From the NCBI GenBank assembly GCA_002328035.1, contig DCVL01000064.1, positions 1 to 64,000 of the forward strand: 64,000 nucleotides of DNA, in the 5' to 3' direction. Both the position numbers and the translations under genes were made by a program. The notes below the pieces were generated by a model that was not told the origin of the DNA, did not search any database, and saw only the letters and a list, made by a program, of their open reading frames with translations. The DNA comes from Geobacter sp. UBA2189. GTDB taxonomy: Bacteria; Desulfobacterota; Desulfuromonadia; Geobacterales; Pseudopelobacteraceae. Of the stretch, positions 27,402-36,034 are shown one piece after another (within the stretch, counting starts at the first letter, position 1; each line of letters begins with the position of its first letter).

Positions 27402-28871
27402 ATGAAAGGTTTTTTGATAGCTGCAGTTTCTGTATCTGCTGTTATGTTACAAATGGCTTCCATTTCAATTGCTGGTGTAGATCACTCCGAATTTGTTACG
27501 GGGCCACTTAAGGAAGGAAGAGATGTAACAAAGCAGTGCCTTGAGTGCCATGATAAGCAGGCAGCTGACTTTATGAAAACAACTCACTGGAACTGGAAGG
27601 GCACTCCCAATCATGTGAAGGGGATGGAAAAGAGCAGTAAAGAGTACGGTAAGTTTAATATGATCAACAACTTCTGTACAACTGTATTCAACGGTAAGGA
27701 TGCACTTCCTATGGAGTCCTGTGGCAAGTGCCATGCCGGTTATGGCTGGACAAGAAGCACGTTTGATCACAAGGACAAGACAAGGGTTGATTGTCTTGTA
27801 TGCCATGCTCAGAAAAATTATGAACGGGCTGCTGTTGGTTGCGATATAGATCAGTCTGCAATCAAAAAAGGTTCCATGAATATTGAAGCTGCAGCAAAAT
27901 CTGTTGCTAAACCAGGGTTGCAGAATTGCGGCTACTGTCATTTCTACGGTGGTGGTGGTGATAACGTAAAATCACCAGGACTAGATTCAACACTTTTGAA
28001 CGGCGACAAGTTCAGAGATGTCCATATGGCAAAAAAAGAGAAGGGCGGCGCAGGGCTTCTCTGCCAGGACTGTCACAAAACTACTGATCACAAAATATCC
28101 GGGGCATCAAGCATGATGGCTCATTACGATGCGCATGTAGAATGTACCGACTGCCACTCTGGAACGAAAGCGCCTCACCAGAAGTCTAAAAACAAGGCAA
28201 TTATTGATAAGCATGTCTCGTCGGTTGCCTGTCAGACCTGTCACATCCCAACTATTTCGCGTGGGCAGGCAACTAAAGTAGGCTGGTGGTGGTCTGATGT
28301 AGGTAAAAATATTGAACCCAAAGAAGAGTTTGATATGGAAACCTTTATGAAGAAGAAAGGCACATTTAAATGGAACATGAACTATGTTCCTGCTTACGCC
28401 TGGTACAACGGGAAGATCGAACGGTATATGGTCGGAGACAAAATAAAAGATCATTCAAAACCGGTGGTTATAACCAAACCGATTGGTGATATCAAGGACA
28501 AGACCGCAAAAATTTATCCATACAAAATATTCCTTGGAAGTCAGCCCATGGATAGCAAGTTCAAGTACCTAAATACATTCCAGCAATACGAGTCCCTATG
28601 GAAACATTACAACTGGGACAAAGCTCTTAAAGACGGTGGGCAGGATCTTGGACTGCCATATAGCGGTAAATTCCAGTTTGTAAATACTATCGCATGGTTA
28701 TCTGCTCCACATGAAGTTGCTCCAAAAGAGAATGCCCTGCAATGTGGTGAATGCCATATGGGTTCAAAAAGAATGGATTGGGCTGCTCTTGGATACAAGG
28801 GTGATCCTATGCAGAATGGTGGCCGCAGTTTCGCAGTAGAGCATAAAAAATCTTCAAAGAAGAAGAGGTAA
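27402..28871 (+). CDS. Octaheme c-type cytochrome, tetrathionate reductase (OTR) family
   Basis: 489 aa with a Sec signal peptide (residues 1-23, ending SIAG-VDH). Eight CXXCH heme sites are visible in order: CLECH, CGKCH, CLVCH, CGYCH, CQDCH, CTDCH, CQTCH and CGECH. The pattern and the MKTTHWNWKG and SCGKCHAGYGW segments fit the octaheme tetrathionate reductase family, periplasmic multiheme proteins that reduce tetrathionate, nitrite or hydroxylamine in vitro and whose physiological role varies. The ATG at 27402 follows GGAAAGGGG. It is a single-gene unit with a strong terminator. No dedicated partner cytochrome is adjacent. Confidence 0.92.
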   Translation: MKGFLIAAVSVSAVMLQMASISIAGVDHSEFVTGPLKEGRDVTKQCLECHDKQAADFMKTTHWNWKGTPNHVKGMEKSSKEYGKFNMINNFCTTVFNGKDALPMESCGKCHAGYGWTRSTFDHKDKTRVDCLVCHAQKNYERAAVGCDIDQSAIKKGSMNIEAAAKSVAKPGLQNCGYCHFYGGGGDNVKSPGLDSTLLNGDKFRDVHMAKKEKGGAGLLCQDCHKTTDHKISGASSMMAHYDAHVECTDCHSGTKAPHQKSKNKAIIDKHVSSVACQTCHIPTISRGQATKVGWWWSDVGKNIEPKEEFDMETFMKKKGTFKWNMNYVPAYAWYNGKIERYMVGDKIKDHSKPVVITKPIGDIKDKTAKIYPYKIFLGSQPMDSKFKYLNTFQQYESLWKHYNWDKALKDGGQDLGLPYSGKFQFVNTIAWLSAPHEVAPKENALQCGECHMGSKRMDWAALGYKGDPMQNGGRSFAVEHKKSSKKKR

Positions 28872-28903
28872 TTATCTCTCTGTAGATTTCATTCAATTTT
28901 TTA

Positions 28904-28946
28904 AAATAAAACGCCCCCTCCTTTTTAAAGAGGGGGCGTTTTATTA
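28904..28946. terminator. Bidirectional terminator between octaheme cytochrome and metG
   Basis: Stem AATAAAACGCCCCCTC / GAGGGGGCGTTTTATT with a nine-base loop. Confidence 0.93.
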
Positions 28947-28960
28947 ACTGATTTTTAGAG

Positions 28961-30487
28961 CTACTCTTTTGTATCTATCCTTGGAAACAGAGCTTCTGCC
29001 TTTTCTATTACTGTACCGGCTGAGAGCAATCCCCATTTAAGATTATCAGCATCAGGTTCCTGCTCCCACCCCAAAAATCCCAGAGCCTTTCTTGATGTAT
29101 CAGGCATGAAAGGAGAGAGAACCGAATGTATCAAACGCTGTGATTCAAGCAGACAGTACATGACAGTTCCAAGCTGTTCTTTCTTTGAAGGATCTTTAGC
29201 CATAGCCCATGGGGCAGTCTCATCAATATACTTGTTTCCAGCTGAAATAACTTCCCATATAGACTGAAGCGCCTTACTAAAAGCCAGCTCATCCATGCAG
29301 TTGTCAACGACAGAAAGCATATTTTCAGTCTTTTGCTTCAATGCGGTATCAAGATCCGAAAGGTTTGCAGCATCTGGCAAGATTCCGTTGAAATACTTCG
29401 CCAACATGGCAGTTGAACGGGAAAGAAGATTACCAAGATCATTTGCCAGATCGGAGTTAATTCTGTTAATCAGCGAAGAGTGAGAAAAATCCCCATCAAG
29501 CCCGAACGGCACCTCACGCATAAGGAAATAGCGTACAACATCAACACCATACTTATCTATCAGCATATTTGGTTCCACAACATTCTGGAGTGACTTGGAC
29601 ATCTTCTGTCCCTCAACAGTCCACCAGCCATGGGCAAAAACCTTTTTGGGTATTGGAAGGCCTGCAGCCATGAGGAAGGTAGGCCAATACACGGTATGAA
29701 AACGGAGTATATCCTTGCCTATAAGATGGACATCTGCAGGCCAGTAACGTCCATAGTTTCCTTCTTTATCAGGATAACCGAGTGCTGTCAGATAGTTTGT
29801 AAGAGCGTCAAACCAGACATAGATTACATGACGCTCATTGCCTGGAACAGGAATGCCCCACGAAAAAGAGGTTCGTGATACCGAGAGATCCCTCAAACCT
29901 TCTTTAACAAAAGAGATTATCTCATTACGCCGATTCTTGGGCTGGATAAAATCAGGATTATCTTCTATGTAAGCAAGCAAACGCTCAGTATAGGCGCTCA
30001 TCCTGAAGAAATAGGATTCCTCTTTAAGCTTCTCAACCGGACGGTTACAATCAGGACACTTGCCTTCGGCAACCTGGGTTTCTGTCCAGAAAGTCTCACA
30101 TGGAGTACAGTACCAATCCTCATACTCACCCAGATAGATATCTCCCTGTTCCATCAACTGTCTGAATATTTTTGTAACTCCCAGTTTGTGTCTTTCCTGT
30201 GTAGTCCTGATAAAATCATTATTGGAAACGCCAAGCTTCTGCCAAAGGGACTGAAAACGCTTTACAACCCTGTCGGCAAGCTCCAAAGGGGTTTCACCGT
30301 TAGTCTGTGCAGCCTTCTCGACCTTTTGGCCATGCTCATCACTACCGGTAAGAAAAAAGACATCAAAACCTTTCATCCTTTTGTAACGAGCCAGAAGATC
30401 GGCTGCAACGGTAGTATAGGCATGACCAATATGAGGCACATCATTTACATAGTAGATTGGAGTTGTCAGATAAAAGGTCGGTCTCAT
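28961..30487 (-). CDS. metG: Methionyl-tRNA synthetase
   Basis: 508 aa, the short form without the C-terminal EMAP-like tRNA-binding domain. It charges initiator and elongator tRNA-Met. The HIGH-type motif (PHIGHAYT), a zinc insert with two Cys pairs (CTPC and CPDC near residues 127-147), KMSKSLQN and the anticodon-binding helical domain are all present. Last gene of the tmk-holB-ricT-metG operon, 18 bases after ricT; followed by a strong terminator. Confidence 0.97.
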   Translation of the reverse strand: MRPTFYLTTPIYYVNDVPHIGHAYTTVAADLLARYKRMKGFDVFFLTGSDEHGQKVEKAAQTNGETPLELADRVVKRFQSLWQKLGVSNNDFIRTTQERHKLGVTKIFRQLMEQGDIYLGEYEDWYCTPCETFWTETQVAEGKCPDCNRPVEKLKEESYFFRMSAYTERLLAYIEDNPDFIQPKNRRNEIISFVKEGLRDLSVSRTSFSWGIPVPGNERHVIYVWFDALTNYLTALGYPDKEGNYGRYWPADVHLIGKDILRFHTVYWPTFLMAAGLPIPKKVFAHGWWTVEGQKMSKSLQNVVEPNMLIDKYGVDVVRYFLMREVPFGLDGDFSHSSLINRINSDLANDLGNLLSRSTAMLAKYFNGILPDAANLSDLDTALKQKTENMLSVVDNCMDELAFSKALQSIWEVISAGNKYIDETAPWAMAKDPSKKEQLGTVMYCLLESQRLIHSVLSPFMPDTSRKALGFLGWEQEPDADNLKWGLLSAGTVIEKAEALFPRIDTKE

Positions 30488-30505
30488 AATTTAATGCTCC
30501 TGGTT

Positions 30506-31624
30506 TTATTGTCCTGTTTTCTTTTCTGCCGGTTTACGATGGAGATGACGGCGATTTCTTCTCTTCCGTTTTTCTTTACCATCACTTTTTTGCTGCTGTT
30601 CAGCAGCGACTGAGGTTTCAATAGTAGATTCAACCGGTTCTATAACAGCAGCATCTTCTGCAGGAGTCTTTAAATCAACGTCATCAATATTAGGCTTGGC
30701 AACACGAGGTATCTTTTGCTGAAACGGTTTATGCTGTTTTTCAGTTCTTACAGTTTCATTCTGCAAATCCGCTGTTTCAGCAACAAGCTTTGAATCCAAT
30801 GGTTCTTTCCGGTTGGTAAGATTAACATTTTCATCAAGCAGTTCCTTCGCATTAACAGTTGCCAGCTTTCCGTCTTCAAGACGTATAAGCATTTCACCCG
30901 TGAGCAGATTCACCTTTTCAACTGTGCCATCATATTGTGGCGTGTAAACCTTTTTACCCTGTTTGGGAAAGTTTCTACGCAGGTCGCAGTAGGTTTCATA
31001 TTCGTAATCAAGGCAGCACAAAAGACGCCCACACTGTCCAGAGATCTTTGATGGATTTAGAGCAAGATTCTGCTCTTTAGCCATCTTTACAGAGACAGGC
31101 TGAAACTCTCGCAGGAATGAAGAGCAGCAAAGCTCACGACCGCAGATACCGAGACCACCTACCATTTTTGCCTCATCACGAACACCAATCTGACGCATTT
31201 CAATACGGGTATGAAAGCTGTGAGCCAGATCTTTTACCAATTCACGAAAGTCAACACGACCGTCTGCAGTAAAATAAAAGATCGCCTTACTGCCGTCAAA
31301 AAGATATTCAACCCTTACGAGTTTCATATCCATGCAGCGTTCCCTTATCCTCTGCAAACAAAAACTATAGGCCTCTTTTTCCAACCTGGAATGTTGAGAC
31401 AGGGTCTTCTCATCTTCAGAGCCCAATAAACGTTGCACCTGAGCCAATGGCTGCAAAAAAAGTAACTCATCTTTCTCTTTCACCCCTGCTATCACAGTTC
31501 CGAGACTTATTCCCCTGTCGGTTTCAACTATCACCTTATCGCCAGGTTTCAAATCAAGGGTTCCGGCATTGAAGTCGTACATCTTGCCGGCAGGGCTAAA
31601 CTGTATGGATACCACACGTATCAC
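30506..31624 (-). CDS. ricT: PSP1 domain regulatory iron-sulfur protein (RicT/YaaT family)
   Basis: 372 aa. The PSP1 core (about 1-265) has the cysteine set CGRELCCSSFL and CGRLLCCLDYEYETYCD that holds Fe-S clusters in Bacillus RicT. After it comes a long low-complexity, charged C-terminal tail (about 280-372, ending in a KRKRRNRRHLHRK basic run) that is probably disordered and may bind RNA. In Bacillus the family acts with RNase Y in mRNA processing; whether this holds in a deltaproteobacterium is unknown. Located between holB and metG, the usual arrangement. Confidence 0.88.
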   Translation of the reverse strand: MIRVVSIQFSPAGKMYDFNAGTLDLKPGDKVIVETDRGISLGTVIAGVKEKDELLFLQPLAQVQRLLGSEDEKTLSQHSRLEKEAYSFCLQRIRERCMDMKLVRVEYLFDGSKAIFYFTADGRVDFRELVKDLAHSFHTRIEMRQIGVRDEAKMVGGLGICGRELCCSSFLREFQPVSVKMAKEQNLALNPSKISGQCGRLLCCLDYEYETYCDLRRNFPKQGKKVYTPQYDGTVEKVNLLTGEMLIRLEDGKLATVNAKELLDENVNLTNRKEPLDSKLVAETADLQNETVRTEKQHKPFQQKIPRVAKPNIDDVDLKTPAEDAAVIEPVESTIETSVAAEQQQKSDGKEKRKRRNRRHLHRKPAEKKTGQ

Positions 31625-31627
31625 GTA

Positions 31628-32620
31628 TCAAACTCCTTTTCTAAAACCTGCATAGCCGATCATAAAATGTTCAATAGCCAGCTTTGAATTGGCATTGCCC
31701 TGAACTGCATTCCTTACTGCGATTGCAAGTTCTAAGAGATCAAGTATTGAGGATTGTGTGAAACGGGCAGCCTCATCAGCAAGTTCCTGGTATAGAAAGC
31801 TGTTGCTTATATCTGTACAGCCTGAAGAACGTATAATCATCATATCGCGCAGTAATGATATAATCAGTTTAAAGCTTTGCAACGCCTCCTCCCTGCCTGA
31901 AGCAAGAGACTCGGATTGGTCAAATATGCTTCCAATTCTTACAGAAGAGAGGTTGGTCAGTAGAGAAAGCAGTTTTTCACGATCTGCCAAATCCGACTCT
32001 CCATCTAATGATATTGCCCTTTTCATGCTACCTTCAGAAAGAGAAGCCAGCTTTGCAGCTCTGGCCTGTTCAAATCCCTTTTCAAGCAGGATACCTGTAA
32101 CCACGTCAGTCCCTAATGTACTAAAACGGAGATGCTGGCATCTGGAACGGATTGTAGAAAGCAGTCTGTCAGACTGGTTTGCAAGTAGTATTATAATTGC
32201 GTCCCCTGGAGGTTCTTCCAGGGTCTTAAGCATAGCATTGGCAGACTTCTCATTCATCCGCTCTGCAGGTTCAATAATGCATCCCTTGCGGCTTGATTCA
32301 AAAGGCCTTAGCGAAAGAATTTGCTGCAGCTCTCGAACCTGTTCGATTGTTATATCACGCTTGTCTGGCAACGGTTGAAGCTGATGAAGATCAGGGTGAT
32401 TGCCAGAAACGAGCTTGCAACAGGAAGAACATCTGTTACAGGCGTCACCACCCACCGGTTCTTTGCAAAAGAGAGCCTGAATGAGTGCAAGAGCCGCACT
32501 ACGTCTTCCACAGCCGTCAGGGCCTTCAAAGAGATAGGCATGAGCAACCCTGTTAACTGAAATAGAACGTTTCAGGGCATCAATAACCCTGTTCTGTCCC
32601 TTTATTGCAGCAAGTTTCAT
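31628..32620 (-). CDS. holB: DNA polymerase III delta' subunit
   Basis: 330 aa clamp-loader subunit. Zinc-type cysteines CKE...CNRCSSC lie near residues 50-65. The Walker A segment reads GPDGCGRRSA, with Arg where an active ATPase has Lys, as expected for the non-catalytic delta' subunit. ATLEEPPGDAIIIL and the SRC motif (STIRSRCQHLRF) are typical. The start codon overlaps the tmk stop as TGATG, so the two are translationally coupled. Confidence 0.94.
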   Translation of the reverse strand: MKLAAIKGQNRVIDALKRSISVNRVAHAYLFEGPDGCGRRSAALALIQALFCKEPVGGDACNRCSSCCKLVSGNHPDLHQLQPLPDKRDITIEQVRELQQILSLRPFESSRKGCIIEPAERMNEKSANAMLKTLEEPPGDAIIILLANQSDRLLSTIRSRCQHLRFSTLGTDVVTGILLEKGFEQARAAKLASLSEGSMKRAISLDGESDLADREKLLSLLTNLSSVRIGSIFDQSESLASGREEALQSFKLIISLLRDMMIIRSSGCTDISNSFLYQELADEAARFTQSSILDLLELAIAVRNAVQGNANSKLAIEHFMIGYAGFRKGV

Positions 32621-33258
32621 CAGCAGACAGCTCTCAAGCGCGGGATTACCGCAGCTAATATATTTTTAAAAACATTATCAACATTATCAGAACCATCTAT
32701 TATCAGAAATCTTTCAGGCTCTTCGGCGGCAAGCTGCAGGTAACCGTTGCGTACCCTTTGATGAAAAGCAAGAGATTCAAGCTCAAAACGTTCTTCCCGC
32801 GGACCTGTTGCAGATTCTATTCTCTGTCTTGCACGACCCAATCCTGTCTCAACCTCACAGTCAATAAGAATTGTCAGAAAGGGATAAACCCCTTCGCACG
32901 CCATATCATTAAGCGCTTCGATGCGCTGGCGATCAATTCCTCTCGCAAATGATTGATAGGCTCGTGTTGCATCGCTAAAACGATCACAGAGGACAACAGT
33001 GCCATCATCAAGGGCAGGACGTATAACCTCTGAAACATGCTGAGCACGTGCCGCAGCATAAAGCATCAGCTCGGTCGTACCAAGCATGCTGCTGTTATCA
33101 GCGTCCAGCAACAGAGATCTTATCTTGTCCGCAATCGGACAGCCACCAGGCTCACGTGTCAGAAGCAGACGGTAGCCTTCCTGCTGCAGAACTTTTGCAA
33201 GAAGCTTTATCTGCGTGCTTTTACCGCAACCTTCTATACCTTCAAAGGTTATGAACAT
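32620..33258 (-). CDS. tmk: Thymidylate kinase
   Basis: 212 aa. It phosphorylates dTMP to dTDP. P-loop FEGIEGCGKST, the TREPGGCPIADKIR motif, DRFSDATRAYQ and the LID region (RQRIESATGPREERFE) are all present. The ATG at 33258 is chosen because GGAGATGG precedes it and the protein then begins MFITFEG as in the family; an upstream in-frame start at 33318 would add 20 unlike residues. First gene of the operon with holB, ricT and metG; divergent from rnc. Confidence 0.95.
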   Translation of the reverse strand: MFITFEGIEGCGKSTQIKLLAKVLQQEGYRLLLTREPGGCPIADKIRSLLLDADNSSMLGTTELMLYAAARAQHVSEVIRPALDDGTVVLCDRFSDATRAYQSFARGIDRQRIEALNDMACEGVYPFLTILIDCEVETGLGRARQRIESATGPREERFELESLAFHQRVRNGYLQLAAEEPERFLIIDGSDNVDNVFKNILAAVIPRLRAVC

Positions 33259-33367
33259 ACCATCTCCATAAAATGAGGCATTATATGGATCTGTCCAAAG
33301 ATTGGCAATGCAAATCAATCGTTAAAGCAACTTGCAGCCTCTTCAGGCTTGCCGTATAATTTCGACC

Positions 33368-34078
33368 ATGTCAATACAACACCTTGAACATATCCTCGGA
33401 CAGAGATTCAACAATCCTGAACTGCTACGTCAGGCTCTAACCCATCCTTCTTACCTGAACGAGTCAAATCTGGATTCTTCTAAAGACTATCAGCGACTGG
33501 AATTTCTCGGTGATGCAGTTTTGGGATTGCTACTGGCAGACCTGCTTTTTAAACATTTCCCTGATATCACTGAAGGAAATCTCTCCAAGCTGCGTTCCTC
33601 CCTGGTTGATCAGAAAAGTCTTGCCAAACTGGCTATCGCCACAAATATAGCGCCATTTATCCTGATGGGCAAAGGGACTGAAAATGAAGGGGGGCGCAAT
33701 AAACCCTCAATTCTGGCTGACGTGTTTGAGGCCATTATCGGTGCCATCTATTTTGATGCCGGTTTTGATGCTGCCAGGCAGACAGTTGAGCAGATATACC
33801 GCGACACTCTTTCAGAACTGAAATTTAATCCGGCCAGTTTAAATGACCCCAAAAGCGAGCTACAGGAACAGCTGGCAGCCAGGAAATTGCCCGCCCCGGC
33901 TTACTCTATAATTGGTGATGAAGGCCCTGACCATCTTAAGCTCTTCACCGCTGTAGTCTCAGTGGCTGGAAAGATGACAGGAAAAGGAACAGGTCAGAGC
34001 AAAAAAATCGCCGAGCAGAACGCTGCCCGGGCAGCCTTGTCCTTTCTTGATAGGGGGCAAACCCAACATTCGCACTAA
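33368..34078 (+). CDS. rnc: Ribonuclease III
   Basis: 236 aa. It cleaves double-stranded RNA in rRNA maturation and mRNA turnover. RNase III signature RLEFLGDAVLGL at about 40-51, the second catalytic acidic site DVFEAIIGAIYFDAG, and a C-terminal double-stranded RNA-binding domain (about 160-232, ending KKIAEQNAARAAL). The ATG at 33368 gives the normal N-terminus; an in-frame ATG 36 bases earlier would add a non-conserved extension. No clear Shine-Dalgarno precedes either. No era or lepB gene follows. Confidence 0.95.
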   Translation: MSIQHLEHILGQRFNNPELLRQALTHPSYLNESNLDSSKDYQRLEFLGDAVLGLLLADLLFKHFPDITEGNLSKLRSSLVDQKSLAKLAIATNIAPFILMGKGTENEGGRNKPSILADVFEAIIGAIYFDAGFDAARQTVEQIYRDTLSELKFNPASLNDPKSELQEQLAARKLPAPAYSIIGDEGPDHLKLFTAVVSVAGKMTGKGTGQSKKIAEQNAARAALSFLDRGQTQHSH

Positions 34079-34381
34079 AAACCTGGAACTATTGACGCGC
34101 CACTAACCTAACACTCAATGGGTGGCCGTCTTTCGGCAAGAGTTGAGCCGTTTGGGTGGTGGAGACAAGATTGCTTAATGGGAAACACTGGTTCGGAGGA
34201 TTGAGGCAACTCCAATTTTGGGGGGTAACATTACCGAGCAATCTTGGCTTGTCAAGCACATCACATTAGAAATATTTATTCATCAGATAAGGTTTGAATG
34301 TTATTCCACTATAGAATCCGAAATCAGAAAAAGCACAGTAAAAGCCAGAATCTGTTTCCCGCCATGAAATCCAAATAACCT
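34079..34381. other. Convergent intergenic region with a long-range hairpin
   Basis: 303 bp between the 3' ends of rnc and lipA. It contains perfect ten-base inverted repeat arms (CAAGATTGCT at 34166-34175 and AGCAATCTTG at 34237-34246) that would close a stem over about 60 bases. Between them lies a smaller possible stem (GGAG...CTCC). There is no simple terminator with a T run. A structured RNA is possible, but no family was recognised. Confidence 0.5.
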
Positions 34382-35227
34382 TTATTTGTAGTTGGCTGCA
34401 TGGTATGAGCTTCTCGTGTACGGAGCGCTCTCGACATGCCTGAAACCTGACTCTATAGCCTTCTGACGGAGTTCATCAAACAGTTCGGGTCTGATGTAAT
34501 CAATAACCGGATGATGTCGTCTGCTTGGCGCCAGATACTGCCCCAGACTCAAGAAACAACAACCAGCATTTCTTAGATCAGCCATTACAACCTCAACCTC
34601 TTCCAGTTTTTCCCCCAAACCCAGCATAATTCCAGACTTTGTAGGTATATCAGGTGATATAATCGCTGACTGTTCAAGGAGCTTTAAAGAGCGAACATAG
34701 TCAGCCCCTTTTCTCACGGAATAGAGCCTTGGCACCGTTTCAAGATTATGAGCCAGTATTGCGGGGCGAGAGGCCAACACGGTTTTAAGGGATTGGATAC
34801 TCCCCGCAAAATCAGGAACCAGAAGTTCTATGGATATTTCAGGCAAACGATCATAAATTGCAGTAACAGATGCGGCAAAATGCGCTGCCCCTCCATCAGG
34901 CAGATCATCACGGGTAGGACTTGTAATCACCAGATTAGAGAGTTTTAACCGAAGAACCGCCTCTGCCAGCCGACGTGGTTCATCACTATCCGGTGGTAAT
35001 GGAGCCAACCCTTTATCGACGTTGCAGAAACTGCATTGACGAGTACAATCCTTACCCAGGATCATAAAACTTGCCTGTCCAGAGCCATAACATTCAGCAA
35101 TATTAGGACAAAGCGCCTCCTGACAGATGGTATTCAACTGCAGTTCAGAGAGTAATCCTCGCATTGCCGATTGTACTTCAGAGGAAACCTTTTTACGCAG
35201 CCACTCAGGTTTACGTTGTATCTTCAC
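34382..35227 (-). CDS. lipA: Lipoyl synthase
   Basis: 281 aa radical SAM enzyme that inserts two sulfurs into protein-bound octanoyl chains. The auxiliary cluster motif CQEALCPNIAEC and the AdoMet cluster motif CTRQCSFC are both intact, and the RSSYHA end provides the conserved Ser ligand. Last gene of the glycine cleavage operon; its ATG overlaps the upstream ligase gene by four bases (ATGA), so lipoylation of GcvH is built into the operon. Confidence 0.96.
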   Translation of the reverse strand: MKIQRKPEWLRKKVSSEVQSAMRGLLSELQLNTICQEALCPNIAECYGSGQASFMILGKDCTRQCSFCNVDKGLAPLPPDSDEPRRLAEAVLRLKLSNLVITSPTRDDLPDGGAAHFAASVTAIYDRLPEISIELLVPDFAGSIQSLKTVLASRPAILAHNLETVPRLYSVRKGADYVRSLKLLEQSAIISPDIPTKSGIMLGLGEKLEEVEVVMADLRNAGCCFLSLGQYLAPSRRHHPVIDYIRPELFDELRQKAIESGFRHVESAPYTRSSYHAANYK

Positions 35228-36027
35228 GCCTCATCGCCTTCCAGATTCCATTTTTCACTGCTGTATTTACCATGAAGCAGTTCCTGAGAAAGCCGTTCCT
35301 CTTCAGCGCTCAAGGCATCCAGCCTCAGTACAACCCCCAACTGCCTTTTAAACTGCTCTTGCAGTCTCTTTTTAAGGAAATCCCTGCCTGATTTTATCCC
35401 CTCTGATTCGAGAGAGGTTGCTGTCAGCTCTTCCGGTTTATCCCTTAAATAGTCTAACGAATCGACAAGCCTGTCTTTAAGGGGGATCGAACCGTGCTGA
35501 AAAATAACCTGACGGGAACGACGCTGGGCATTACCGCCTATCTTGCGTCCATCAATCAAAATATCGTAACTTTCCCTGCCCGCAAAACAAAGTGGGGTAC
35601 GTCCTCCAAGTCTTACGTCATCAGGATTCAGATCAACAGCATAGTTTGCTGACAGCCCCAATTCTCTGTAAAAACCTAGCAAAAAAGAGGTCAGAACACG
35701 GAAAGAATCTTTAACCGAGGATACTGGCTGGATATGCTTTGGAGAACAGACAAGGCTGTAGGTCAGCTCATCAGCATGGTAAATAGCTCCGCCGCCGGTA
35801 ATCCTGCGTACGACAGTCAGATTATCGGTAACAAACCGTTCAAGATCAAGGTCATTGGCAGCTTTCTGGAAACGCCCAAGCGAGAGCGCCGGAGGTTCCC
35901 AACCATACAGCCTAAGAACCGGATCTGAAGATAACGGAACAAAGCAACGGAAAAGCGCCTCATCAATTGCCATGTTCTCCCTGCCTTCAGAGAATCCGGT
36001 ATCAATGAGGCGCCATACTATTTTCAT
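35224..36027 (-). CDS. Lipoate-protein ligase family protein (LplA/LipM-type)
   Basis: 267 aa with the BPL/LPL fold: MAIDEALFRC, RRITGGGAIYHADELTYSL and IGGNAQRRSRQVIFQHGSIPL are the acyl-transfer motifs. It attaches lipoate or, as an octanoyltransferase (LipM), octanoate to GcvH. Which of the two cannot be decided from sequence, but the adjacent lipA favours an octanoyl-transfer role. The start at 36027 lies just seven bases after gcvPB and begins MKIVWRLIDTG as in the family; an upstream ATG at 36081 would overlap gcvPB by 47 bases. Confidence 0.85.
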   Translation of the reverse strand: MKIVWRLIDTGFSEGRENMAIDEALFRCFVPLSSDPVLRLYGWEPPALSLGRFQKAANDLDLERFVTDNLTVVRRITGGGAIYHADELTYSLVCSPKHIQPVSSVKDSFRVLTSFLLGFYRELGLSANYAVDLNPDDVRLGGRTPLCFAGRESYDILIDGRKIGGNAQRRSRQVIFQHGSIPLKDRLVDSLDYLRDKPEELTATSLESEGIKSGRDFLKKRLQEQFKRQLGVVLRLDALSAEEERLSQELLHGKYSSEKWNLEGDEA

Positions 36028-36034
36028 ATAATAT

